A stretch of DNA of 35,862 nt from Cladosporium sp. IMV 00045 (taxonomy: Eukaryota; Ascomycota; Dothideomycetes; Cladosporiales; Cladosporiaceae): NCBI GenBank assembly GCA_001931905.2, contig MSJI02000596.1, positions 1-35,862 of the forward strand. The letters are read 5' to 3'. Positions 19,416 to 28,942 of this stretch are shown piece after piece (positions within the stretch are counted from its first letter, which is position 1; each line of letters opens with the position of its first letter). The position numbers and the translations under genes were made by a program. The notes below the pieces were generated by a model. It ran no database searches. It was not told the DNA's origin and saw nothing but the letters and a program-made list of their open reading frames with translations.

Positions 19416-19489
19416 TGGTCAATACGAGGGTCGAACTCGCGACCTTGGCGTTATTAGCACCACGCTCTAACCAACTGAGCTAATCGACC
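19416..19489 (-). tRNA. tRNA-Ile(AAU), intronless
   Basis: A 74-nt cloverleaf on the minus strand. Acceptor stem GGTCGAT pairs with ATTGACC (one G-U), followed by discriminator A. The D stem is GCTC/GAGC. The anticodon stem TGGTG/CGCCA (one G-U) encloses loop CTAATAA with anticodon AAT (inosine-modified in the cell to read AUU/AUC/AUA). The T stem is GCGAG/CTCGT around TTCGACC. No intron and no encoded CCA, as expected for a nuclear gene. A-box (TAGCTCAGTTGG) and B-box (GGTCGAGTTCGACC-like region) internal promoters are present. Confidence 0.97.
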
Positions 19490-19500
19490 AGGCTTTTCTC

Positions 19501-19550
19501 AAGTGAATTGATGATGTAATAGTCGCCTGAATTAATTATATCAATCACTT
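19501..19550. repeat. Imperfect inverted repeat near the tRNA 5' flank
   Basis: Arms AAGTGAATTGAT (19501-19512) and ATCAATCACTT (19540-19550) are complementary with one bulged base and enclose an AT-rich 27-nt loop. It starts 12 bp upstream of the tRNA gene's 5' end. Confidence 0.6.
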
Positions 19551-19636
19551 AAAACGATCGCTCTTGCCTCAAGCTGCTTTGGTGGGTGGTCCAGTTATAT
19601 CCTTTTGTGTTCGTACGTCGTGTGCGTACATGCTCC

Positions 19637-20080
19637 TTAGAGCTTCGCGAGTCTAGCGAAGTGATGCGGTGGCGGGGGAGGTATGGTCGCCAGCTGTTGA
19701 GGTTGAAAGGATCGCGCTTTGGAGTTTGCGCGGGCCGTTAAATGGAATGCTTCTCGCTGATGTACGTTGTTCCGTCCAAATAAGTGTGGCCTTTCGACAC
19801 ATGGTCGTGTATTGGCGTTCTGATCCAGCTGTGGGCAGAGGTCGCGGCTTCGTAGAGCGGTATGAATGAGTGATCCCAGAATGTTCGGCGGTGAGGGTCT
19901 TGCGAGCAGCTCAAGCTGCGGCGAAACAGGCTCGTTGCCACCGTCAATGCGAATGGAGGGGATGATCCAGAGTCCGAAAAAAGATTGCATAGTTGCCGCG
20001 AGTCCCAGAGTCGCAAGCGGTGTGGCACGTAAAACCAGCATCGCCAGCGTACTCATGAACCCCTCGCGTCGCACGCCCAT
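19637..20080 (-). CDS. Doubtful small ORF with hydrophobic N-terminal segment
   Basis: A 147-codon frame (first ATG at 20080, another in-frame Met eight residues on) with two hydrophobic stretches near MLVLRATPLATLGLAATMQSFF and LWIIPSI, then low-complexity sequence ending in a proline run. The start resembles a small membrane protein, but the second half is not protein-like, while another minus-strand frame of the same stretch (to about 19738) reads more naturally. The real gene, if any, may be spliced or frame-disrupted. No family assigned. Confidence 0.25.
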   Translation of the reverse strand: MGVRREGFMSTLAMLVLRATPLATLGLAATMQSFFGLWIIPSIRIDGGNEPVSPQLELLARPSPPNILGSLIHTALRSRDLCPQLDQNANTRPCVERPHLFGRNNVHQREAFHLTARANSKARSFQPQQLATIPPPPPHHFARLAKL

Positions 20081-20133
20081 TGTCGTCTCTCAACGATGGA
20101 AAGCTTACGCAATCGCGAGACCAAGCCCATCAT

Positions 20134-20628
20134 TCAATCCTCATAATCCACCCCTCCAAAAAGCCCCAGCACGACATCCAGCATCGGCCCACAGAGCTCT
20201 GCAAAATCCTCATCGTCATCGCCAGAAATAGAATCGACGCCGCCGAAAACCCGACGAGTTCGCGTGCGAGGCGTTTCAGGCAGGATCGAGCGGCCTGGTT
20301 TCGTCGATGAGATTTGATTGTTGGTTGGGTACATGTAGTTGGGGAGGTTGCTGGTGCGATGTGTGCGAGTCGATGACGACGATGGCGGTGAGATGGTGTT
20401 TGATGTCGATGATGGTTTGGAGAGATTGTTGCTGGTTGAGGGGAGGAAAGGACGGGCGGTGGGACGCCAGCATGTGCATGTGTTGGTTGATTCGTATGAA
20501 GGAATTGCCACGGATGATGGCAGGGGAGAAGTGGTGATGTTGCTATCGTTTGTTTGCTGGCAGCACAATAATCTCTGGCGGCGGACGGGTCGGTGTCGGA
20601 CTCGTTTGCGGTTATGTCTATCTCCCAT
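20134..20628 (-). CDS. Small uncharacterised protein with acidic C-terminal motif
   Basis: A 164-aa intronless frame with ATG at 20628. It opens with a very basic stretch (MGDRHNRKRVRHRP), has a long Ser/Thr/Pro/Asn-rich middle, and ends with a compact acidic and hydrophobic segment running from TRRVFGGVDSISGDDDEDF to LCGPMLDVVLGLFGGVDYED. The layout of basic start, disordered middle and a DD-L-C-M-VV-LFGG-DY ending is one I associate with small unnamed Pezizomycotina proteins; this is recall, not a search. Cellular role unknown. The basic head could favour nuclear location. Confidence 0.55.
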   Translation of the reverse strand: MGDRHNRKRVRHRPVRRQRLLCCQQTNDSNITTSPLPSSVAIPSYESTNTCTCWRPTARPFLPSTSNNLSKPSSTSNTISPPSSSSTRTHRTSNLPNYMYPTNNQISSTKPGRSILPETPRTRTRRVFGGVDSISGDDDEDFAELCGPMLDVVLGLFGGVDYED

Positions 20629-21672
20629 GATAATGTGTGGTGTGTTCTGTTGTACAAGCGCTGAATTGCAGACGAAAGCAAAGCAATGAAAGGAGAAACA
20701 GGATGTATGATATGTGATATATGGCAAAGACAGATGCAGAGCAAAGAAGAGAGTAATAACAAACCTACATCGGAGACAAGGTAGATACCTTCTTTTATCT
20801 AGTACCTAGTAGATCCAAGAAAGCAAAGCCGTTACATGAATTCGCCACCGCGGCGCCCTTCGATACCGCGCCGACCGACAGATCGAAGCCTTCGTCACGA
20901 GGTTTATCGGGCAGCAGCAGCAGCATCATGTCTGCATGCCCGAAAACGCAAGAAAGTATCCTAGGTGGTGTGCTGTCCCGCCAGAGTAGAGTCACCCTTC
21001 TAGGCGGGTGGACACGGCTTGCCTGGGCTAGCGATGTCGGGCGAGACCGTGAGTCACCCGCCAACTTTGGGATGTCTCGATGTCTCCAGGCTTCGTGGGC
21101 CGCTTGGCGTCGGAGATGGGAGAGGCTGCAAGTGATGACAGGATTCTTCCTTTTCCCAGAACCATAGTTCTCTTTATGGTGATTCATCGTGTTGGCGGTC
21201 GCGAGCGAATGCGCGCAGGATGTGAGATGTTGTTGGTTTGCGGTGGTTGCAATGAGGAAAGCGCCGGTCTCCGCAACGCCGTGAATGGGTATGGCTTTGG
21301 TTTGGAGGTACCAAGGTATTGTTGTGTAAGCATACAATATATGGCATACTTTGTGAGCAATAACAAGAGGAGATGATACGCTCAGGACAAACACAGAATA
21401 CGTAAAGTGTAATAAAAGCAAAAGTTGATTTAGTCATTAGGGTCGTTAAGCTACTTTTTGTTTCCTTTCTGGTGAACGCCAAAGTAGAAAAAATTTATCA
21501 TCCTTGAGTGGGATTCCATCGATGCCGCTCATGTTGTACGAGCGAGTTCCGTCCCGTTCAGCCGCATGTCTTGCGAGACATCAACGCGGCGCATTCTGTT
21601 CTTTCCTTCTCGCCGACCGCAGGCAGCACACCCACCAGGACCAGACTTGCTGGGAAGTTCTGGATCCTTCAT
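20629..21672. other. Sparse region with a doubtful minus-strand ORF
   Basis: About 1 kb between the small acidic-tailed protein and the AA1-like gene. A minus-strand frame (ATG at 21187, stop at 20795; 130 codons, MNHHKENYGSGKRKNPV...) is possible but shows no family features, and the opposite strand is almost equally open. I do not call it a gene. The segment 20790-20815 holds a near-palindromic TAGTACCTAGTA. Confidence 0.35.
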
Positions 21673-22264
21673 CTAACGCTTCGCGATGGTGCGGTCGATG
21701 GGCGCGGTGACATCGCCCGATTGCGAGCAACTCTGACCACCCTCGACAGCCTCGCAAGAGAAGACGGTGTTGTCGAACTGGGCCTTGCCGAAGATGGTGA
21801 CGCGGTCATATGGCGGGTCGCCGACGCTGGGGAAGAGTTTAGTATCAGCTGACTGTCAAGAAAGAACATGACTTGGACGGAATCATTCGCCTGACTCACC
21901 TCGGATCCTGGAAAGTGCTCTTGACCTCGAGCGTGAAACCCTCCTCCCAAGAGTCGAACTCCGTCAAGTGCCAGCCGAAAGCGGTGTCATCGCACGGCTC
22001 GTATACGGCCGAGGGCCAACCGGAAGAGCCGTAGGCCCAGGACCCGGAGCAAACGGTGGTTGAGTTGGCGAGAGGGTCCGGGTTGTAGATGTTGAAGGAG
22101 AAGGCGACATCGGTGCCCTCTTGGCGCTCGACGGTGAGGTTGCTGAGCTGGAATGGGGTGCCGGCGAATTTCTGCTGGACTTGCACCTCCCTGGGTGCTG
22201 GGAGGGCGGTCACCGTGGTGGCGAGGAGGGCGGAGGCGGTGGCGATGAGGGTGGTGAATTGCAT
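21673..22264 (-). CDS. Secreted AA1-like (Alt a 1 fold) small cysteine-containing protein
   Basis: 172 aa. Exons are 21900-22264 and 21673-21826; the 73-nt intron (gtgagt donor, CTGAT-type branch, ttccccag acceptor) joins FQDP through a Ser codon to VGDPPYDRVTIFGKAQF. A clear signal peptide (MQFTTLIATASALLATTVTALPAP) is followed by about 150 mature residues with four cysteines (VCSGSW, EPCDDT, FSCEAV, QSCSQS). The order of beta-strand motifs, FQLSNLTVERQ, FSFNIYNPDP, FGWHLTEFDSWEEGFTLEV, VGDPPYDRVTIFGKA and a final CSQSGDVTAPI, fits AA1-like proteins related to the Alternaria Alt a 1 beta-barrel. These are fungal secreted proteins, some acting on plant or host defences. Effector function here is an inference only. 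Confidence 0.85.
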
Positions 22265-24507
22265 GGTGGCGGTGATGTGTTGTTTGGTGGGTTATGCTTT
22301 GGTGTTGATTGTTTAGGTACTTGCAATGGATCGCGAGTGTATTGATTGGGAGTGTGGCTGTTGTGTCGTTTGAGCAACAATGAGTCGATTTGGTGTTTCA
22401 GATATTAGGTGCAAGAGCAGCAGTCAACGGCAGGTGCGAAAGAGCAAACGAGCAACAAGGCACGTGGTGTTGGCTGACAAACAGGTGGATGCAGGAGTGA
22501 CGTCTGAAAAGATTCACAGGTGGATTAGGTGTAAGGTAAAGTAGTTGCGCGTGCAATATGATTGACAAGAAGATCGCTGGAATGCGAGGCTAAAGAACGC
22601 AGGTCAAGCATGAGCAAGGAAGGAGCAGTATTTATCTACGAGCATATACCTCTCAATTACTATTACTACTCTCGCATCGGCGAGCACGATTCACCAATAT
22701 TCGCGTCGCGCGTTACGCTCTGCGCTCCACTACTTACGACGTCGCATCCCCCTTCTTGCTACAACGGTCTGTCGCGGAATAGTGATCGTGGTACAACGTG
22801 CGTTGATCGTCAGGTACGGCAACCGTGATGACGGAACTTGCGCACCCAGACGCCAAGAAAGGAGTCAATCCAAGCAGCGATTGGGGTATCGTTTGGCTAT
22901 TTCGAAACACTGAAACGATAGGCATGTTGATCCTACAAAGATAGCACTGCGAGCTTGAATCGTCACGGCGGCGATGCTTCAGTCAGTACTCTATATGAAA
23001 ATAGAGGCGCAGTTAGTACAATGTCGAGCGCAGCTCAACACTTCAATGCAGGATGCGATAATAGCGTGCGCATGGTTACTCGCAGTCTCGCCTCGCAGTC
23101 TAAACCCGAAAATGTGCAACAGACCAAGGCTCCAAGGATATCGATGGAGGACGTGTGTTCCCCGACCAGGACAGTCGCCAATGCACCAGTGTATCCCGTC
23201 GTCCGCGAGACAGCGTGGAGTAGTTGAGGCGACGGCCTTGCTCCTGAACCTGGAGCGATAGCGTGAAGGAACCCGGTCCGTTGAACATTGAGGCTCATGC
23301 GGTGCAAGAAGACTTGTGAAACTTGTAATTCCTACCATGGCGGTGGTACTCTACCCTAAGAGAAAGACGTGCGGGACGGTCGACCTTCAGAACCACAGAA
23401 CTACCACAGCGTGTCACGTCAGAGGGCCAAAAGGGACCGGCACATGCATCCCATGTTCAATCTCAGCCGGCGGATGCGGAGGTGCAGACACCATCACGCA
23501 TATTCTCCGGCGTGACCTATTCTTGGGCCAGCCCATGCCAGCATCAGCGGTGGGGTAAATGAAGATGTGAAGGCCAAGACGACAGGGGTTCCCTTTTCAG
23601 ACTGCGACAAAAGGGTTTGGAGGCTCGCAGCCACTTCGGTAGGTATAGGGGATGCGGTACGAATCGCGGCAGCGGCAGGCGTCATTGAAGAGTAATGTCT
23701 GAGATGAAAGCATCTTTTTTGTTGAGAGTCTCTTCCATCTCGTCCTTCCATTCTTTCACACATCTGTTCATCCCGTGGCTTTTCACCCTGCAGCGACGCT
23801 CGTCTCATGTCAGCCGGACTAGCGAACAACGAACGCAGGGAGAGGCTAGGCTAGCAGCCTGGGGAGGATTGCGAGATTATGCTCGCCCACTAGAGGGAAG
23901 ATGGATCACGCTTCGGCACGAGACGCGGGCATGTAGAGGAGCAGATTGGTGGGAGCAGTGGGCTGGTATAGGGTCGAGCAAGCCATAGGAGAAGGTAAGT
24001 CGCGCCTTGCGCATGGCGGCCACGGTCAGCGTGCGGCTTGCAGTAATGATCTGGTAGTGGATGGTAGAGGTAGGCAACCCTGTCACTGTTGATATCTCAG
24101 GGCTGGCTGGCCTGCCGTCGCTGCTGCTGCTGCTGCTCTGAGGCACTACCTAGTTACTACTATACCGAAATACCCTGACACCCCGGACCTAACTACTACT
24201 CCCTACCTCCTACCTACAAGGTACATACAGATACCTATCGGTGAGCTGGCAACAGGCGACGCTTCAGTGAGATATGCGCCGGGGGCTTGCATGAGCCGCC
24301 CGCAGTTGCCAGTACTGCGATCCCTATTGACGTGATTTGATTTGGTGCTTCCTGTCTGGACGACCTAGCGGATGCCGAGCAGAGCAGAGCGTTGGTCGAC
24401 ACCCAAGCTAAGACCCACGCCAAACAACGTCTGCCCGCCTGTCCGTCGAGTGGCAGCGTGCGAGCGGCGCGAAGAAAGATCAAATCAGGCACATTATCAT
24501 CATCTCA
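22265..24507. other. 2.2-kb region without a convincing gene
   Basis: The left part should hold the promoter of the AA1-like gene; the right part the promoter and leader of the coiled-coil protein gene. Short ORFs occur on both strands (e.g. 22955-23261 +, 23494-23829 -) but none reads like a protein. The segment 24145-24240 is rich in CTACCT/CTACTA words, a pattern frequent in fungal 5' regions, and a short CTG run lies at 24121-24135. No tRNA, no transposase and no terminal repeats were seen. Confidence 0.4.
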
Positions 24508-27255
24508 ATGCCCTCCTTTTGGAAGTCCAACCGCGCCTCCAAGTCGCACTTCTTCTTTTCCGATCAACATCACCACCACCAGCACCAGCAGCAACATCCA
24601 GGTAAGCCGCCGCTCTCTTCACTTACTATCACTCCTCCTCCACCAAAGCAGAGGCCGTTAGCCATATCATCCTCATATCACAGAGACACACACACAACAC
24701 CCGTACAGACTACACTACCTAATCCCCCCCTCCTGATGCGTCGTGTGCTTGCCCCGCGGAGCTTGGGACAACGCCGACCATCTTAGCACACCACACTACC
24801 TCTGACCACTTTCTACCATTACCACCACCGCACCCTCCCCTGCCGTACTGACACAGGCCTCTTCGTCGCAGACCTCCCTCTCCCACGAGTCAATTCTCGT
24901 CCGACTCCCTTCCAGAGGTCGACCAGCGTCAGCGAGCGCCAGGCCTCTAGCAGCAGCATCCTCGAGAGTACGTCCCTGCGACCCGCTGCTGTCAACCCAC
25001 TCCATCCCCCCGCCTTTTGCTAAATGATCCGTCCGTCGATTGTACAGACCGCCGCTCTGTCGCCATACTCCCCGTCCCCTCTGCCGCCGCCGACGAGCCC
25101 AATTTCTCCTTCTTCGACGACTCTCGCGGCTCCTCCTCCCCTGGCCTCGGCCGCTCCTCGACCGTAGTACATCGAGACGACAATCCTGCGCGCGCTGCTA
25201 CCACAGACGATCGCGCAAGTCCAGTGTTTGAGCTACCCGCGCACGCCTCACCCTCTCCTCTGTGGGCACCAGAATTCATCAACTCCTCGTCAGACTCCAG
25301 TGAGCTACCAGTGGTGCCTCGCGCCGACACGGCGCCCATGAACCACACACCCAGCAAGACCTCGTCCGATTCCGGACAGCATACAGCCCTGGATCGCTGG
25401 TCGCAGCGTCGCCTGCAGCGCTTGAACACCGAGCAGGGCTTTCGCGAGCAGCGACAAGGCGGCGTCGCTTCGCCTCCCACAAGCGACTCCTCCTCATTCA
25501 CTGGTAGTGTTCCTGTCGGGTACTCTCACCAAAATGCTGCACAGCCACAGACATCCCTGCATCAGCAGCCACAGCCGCAGCATGGATCCTACCAAGCTAG
25601 CAGCCGCAGTCCAGCTCTGCAATCTCACCCTGTAAGCACCTCGCGCTCTTCCACATACCCAGTCCACGAACAACCACAAGTGGTGCACATGCAAAACCCG
25701 AACCAATACTCGCCGAACGACGCCGTCGGTGCTCCTCAATACCACGACCCCGCCCGCCCGCAGTTGCAGCAGTCACGCAGCTACTCCCACCAAAGCGCCG
25801 TTGAAGAGCAGCAAACTATGGCCTCGGTCAACAATGGTAATCTGCCAGCGCCAAAGCCAGCTCGGACCGCAGGAAACAACCGTCAAAGCGTACACAACGG
25901 GATGGTCCAAAGGGAGGCTTCAGGAGGTGTGCAGTCCTTTAATGCATCCGTGGTACCGCCGACTACGCAAGCTCAGCCTTACTCATCTCCCCCGCCGGCA
26001 CCGCAAGTACAGCAGACGCAGGTCCCTGATGCTCGACGCTCTACACCTCAACCCACACAGGTTGGAGAAGATTTGTCCGATGAAGATGTTGCGCAGTTGG
26101 TGAAGGATCACAAAGAGCTCCGTAAGTTACCGAGAACACTTTCGTCCGATGGAGAATGAGACGTTTTTGCTAATGACTTGTGCAGGCGAGAAATATACTA
26201 AAGTGAAAAAGTATTATTTCGAAAAGGAGGATCAAGTCAAGCAGTTGCAAAACAGCTTGGCCCACCAACGCTTATCCCAATCAAGGACATCGCTCGATGA
26301 CAGCGAGTACACCACGCGATTCAACAGACTCGACGGCCTCGTTGCGCAACTGGCTTTCAGCATAAGAAAGAATTGGAAGAGCATACCGTCTTGGTTAGTG
26401 AGCTCTGTGAACAAGGATGCCGTCGCTACCGGCAAGCAAGAGATGACAGCCGCCGGGCGCGCATTTATCTCATGTTGGCTTGTCGAAGAGGTGTTCGATA
26501 GGTACTTCCATCCCGACCTCGAGCCAACACTTTCGGCGCAACTCAGGAGCGTCCAGAAGAACATCCGTCGCTATGCGCCTCCTACGCAGACTGCCGAGGA
26601 GGAAGATTACCTCATCGCGAAGGTCGTCAACTGGCGCCTTTCGACCCTGGAGGGTCTCCAGGAAGCGCTGCGTTCCCCTCAGTGCCCCGCCAACAGAACC
26701 CAGCTCACCGACGCCCTGAAGGAGGGACTCGTCACCGCTATCGGTGCTCACCTCCAAGATCCTCCTCCAGCCGATCTTGAAGGAGGTGTTCACATGATCA
26801 TCGAGCTCGTCGTCAGCATCGCCATCCATCTGCCTCTCGAGAGTCGCGATGTTGTCATCGAATACTACATGCCCGGCCACAGCATCCTGACAGATCTCAT
26901 GAAGCTCGAGTCGGGCATTCCGCCCTTGACCATCAGTGTCGCCGACGACGCAGCCGACCGCGCGAGCATGAAATCTGGAATCAGCGACATAACTGACGCC
27001 GACACCACCGACGCGCAAACTAATAGCAGCGGCAAGAAGCGCAGCATGCTTAGCGCACTGACAGGCGATCGCAAAGGTCGCAGTGCTGCTGCTCAGGGCA
27101 AGCACGCAACGGGAAGCTCAGGGTCGCTTAACCGTCCAGAGAGCCAGGGCAGGGAGGATCTGCCTCCTCGCGTGCGACTGGCAGCTGGTATTGGTGTCTC
27201 GGTCCGTGGTCGTACGGTTCTTGTCAAGGCGCCTGTCTTTAGCACTGGCACTTGA
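24508..27255 (+). CDS. Uncharacterised coiled-coil protein conserved in filamentous fungi
   Basis: 777 aa in four exons: 24508-24601, 24872-24967, 25048-26121, 26186-27255. Introns are 270, 80 and 64 nt; the second and third have gtacgt and gtaagt donors, and a TACTGAC branch 20 nt before the acceptor selects 24872 over a closer AG. Exon 1 is His/Gln-rich (about residues 19-31). Residues about 32-420 are Ser/Pro/Gln-rich and likely disordered. The last third is ordered: DEDVAQLVKDHKELREKYTKVKKYYFEKEDQVKQLQ is a coiled coil, followed by a helical region with RFNRLDGLVAQLAFSIRKNWKSIPSW, AAGRAFISCWLVEEVFDRYFHP and HMIIELVVSIAIHLPLESRDVVIEYYMPG. The tail is Ser/Gly-rich. The ordered part looks like an unnamed family I recall in Pezizomycotina. 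No enzyme motif is visible; a scaffold role is a guess. Confidence 0.85.
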
Positions 27256-27940
27256 TTGCCTATGTCTGACAAGTGCGGCTGAACTGGTGCATTCGGAGCT
27301 GCGTCGATGGTTGTCATAATCGTCGCTTGGCTATATAACCTCACGACTCTGTCGGAGTTGTTCTGGCAATTCCTTCACTCTCGTCACAGCGCCTGAAACA
27401 GACGCAATGGCCCAGCTCACCGACTGCACTCCACGACACAAACCACCGGTTCTCACGGATCGCAACTTGAGCATTTCTCTTCTAGCGCTTCCCTAGCCCA
27501 GGGGAAGCGAACGTTACATCTTTTTAATTTTCTCCTTCTTCACGAAAGACGATACCCGGCGCGCACGATTGGTTGGTTGGGAGACTTTTCTTATCTTTGA
27601 TACAAAGGATTGGACCATACGAAACAAGTCAGGGTCTCTGCCTGTCTTGGAACTCGTCTCATCGGGCGAGCGAGAGGACCGGCAAGGAAGAGAGGTGAAG
27701 AAATCAAACTCTTTTCTCTGTTCCTGCTTTTTTGTTTCTAAACCCTCGAAAGGGGATTTATCTATCTTCTATCATCCCCAAACATATTATCCTGCTCTTT
27801 ACTCTTGAAGTCTTTTCTCTGCCCTTTTAGTTGGTTTCTAATGTCGTGATTTTCGTGTATGTCTCTGTTGTCGTCATCCAATTCGAGCTTCATCGCTGCC
27901 TCCCCTTGAGATCCCTTGTATATGCCACCAAATGAATCCC
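27256..27940. other. Convergent 3' spacer
   Basis: About 685 bp between the 3' ends of the coiled-coil protein gene and the flavin-reductase-like gene. It is T-rich around 27520-27600 and 27715-27790, as expected for 3' untranslated regions. Short ORFs only. Confidence 0.45.
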
Positions 27941-28942
27941 TCACTGACCATCCTGCTTCGGCTTGACAATCCCACGCGCATCTGCTTCTTTACTCATCTC
28001 ACTCCACTCCGGCCGCGGAATTTCCACACCCTCAGTCGTGCGGCCGTAGGTAATACCGCCGAGTCTGCTGATCGGTCGGAGAACCTGTATCACATTCAAT
28101 CGTCAGTCAAACCACTCACTCAACCACAACCATCAAGACAAAACAAAGAAACTTACCCCAGGATCAATCAAATTCCTCTCCTCATTCAGCGCATCCTCCC
28201 TCGCCCAAAACCTCACTCCCTCCACAATCGCTAGCACCCCCGTCTTCTTCCCGGGCGTCGCCCGACTCTCAAACTCCTTCGTCTCCACCAACTTCGCCTC
28301 AACACTAAAAACCGCCTCCTTCACCCTGGAAGCCTTCACCTCCTCGCAGTCCGCCGGATGCAAGCCCGTGAGAGCCCACTCGCTCACGCCATAAGGCGCG
28401 TTGACGCTCGTCGCGTTCGCGGCTTCGAGGTAGTGCTCGCTGATGATGTTGATGACGCACTCGCCGCTTTCCGTCAAATTGCGCAGCGAGTCCTTCGCTT
28501 TGTCGAAGCCGCCTGCGTAGCCCAGCGTGAAAATCGGCGGGTCGTGGTTCACCACGCTGAAGTAGCTGAACGGCGCGAGGTTAGTCGAACTCCCGTCTGC
28601 GGAGCGCGTGCTCACGAATCCCACAGGGCGAGGGGTTATGGCGCTGATGAGCAGTTTGTAGTTGTGCGTTGCGGGCCGGTTGGTCTCGTAGGGATCGATG
28701 GCGATGTGGGATTTGGAGAGGCTGGCGCCGGAGTCGTTGGCGCCGTCGCCGGATTTCCAGGCTGGATTGCGCGTTTGCGTGAAAGTGAAGGGGGAGGTGG
28801 AGGGGCGGTCGCGCCACGCGGTGCGGGAGGCTTCGACTTCTTTGAAGTTGCCGTGCGGGTTGCGTTTTACTTGGGCTTCACCGTCGAGCATTTGCTCGTG
28901 GGCTGTGGGGTCTTGGGTGCGTTGTTCTTTGTCTGAGGACAT
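27941..28942 (-). CDS. Flavin-reductase-like protein (FMN-binding split barrel)
   Basis: 309 aa. Exons are 28157-28942 and 27941-28084; the 72-nt intron (gtaagt donor, TTTGACTGAC branch, atacag acceptor) joins NLIDPG to VLRPISRLGGITYGRTTEGVE. The central domain (about residues 90-260) has the hallmarks of the flavin-reductase/FMN-binding family: KLLISAITPRPVGFVSTRSADG, NLAPFSYFSVVNHDPPIFTLGY, KDSLRNLTESGECVINI, then VSEWALTGLHPADCEEV and ESRATPGKKTGVLAIVEGVRFWA. The first 60 residues are hydrophilic and variable. Such proteins bind FMN and either reduce it with NAD(P)H or act with an oxygenase; substrate and partner are unknown here. The neighbours give no pathway hint. Confidence 0.9.

Noticed and set aside
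19509..19530. C/D-box snoRNA from TGATGA and CTGA words near the tRNA.
   Set aside because: The boxes are only about 15 nt apart with no room for a guide, and the C box lacks the purine at its first position.
19637..20080. Assignment of the hydrophobic small ORF to the DUF1772/anthrone-oxygenase-like family.
   Set aside because: Only the first 35 residues resemble that family; the remaining helices are missing in every frame.
24121..24135. CTG run as a possible expansion locus.
   Set aside because: Only about five units, non-coding, and common in GC-rich fungal DNA.
26470..27105. A 211-codon minus-strand ORF opposite the coiled-coil protein.
   Set aside because: Antisense to exon 4, whose frame is supported by splice sites on one side and protein structure.
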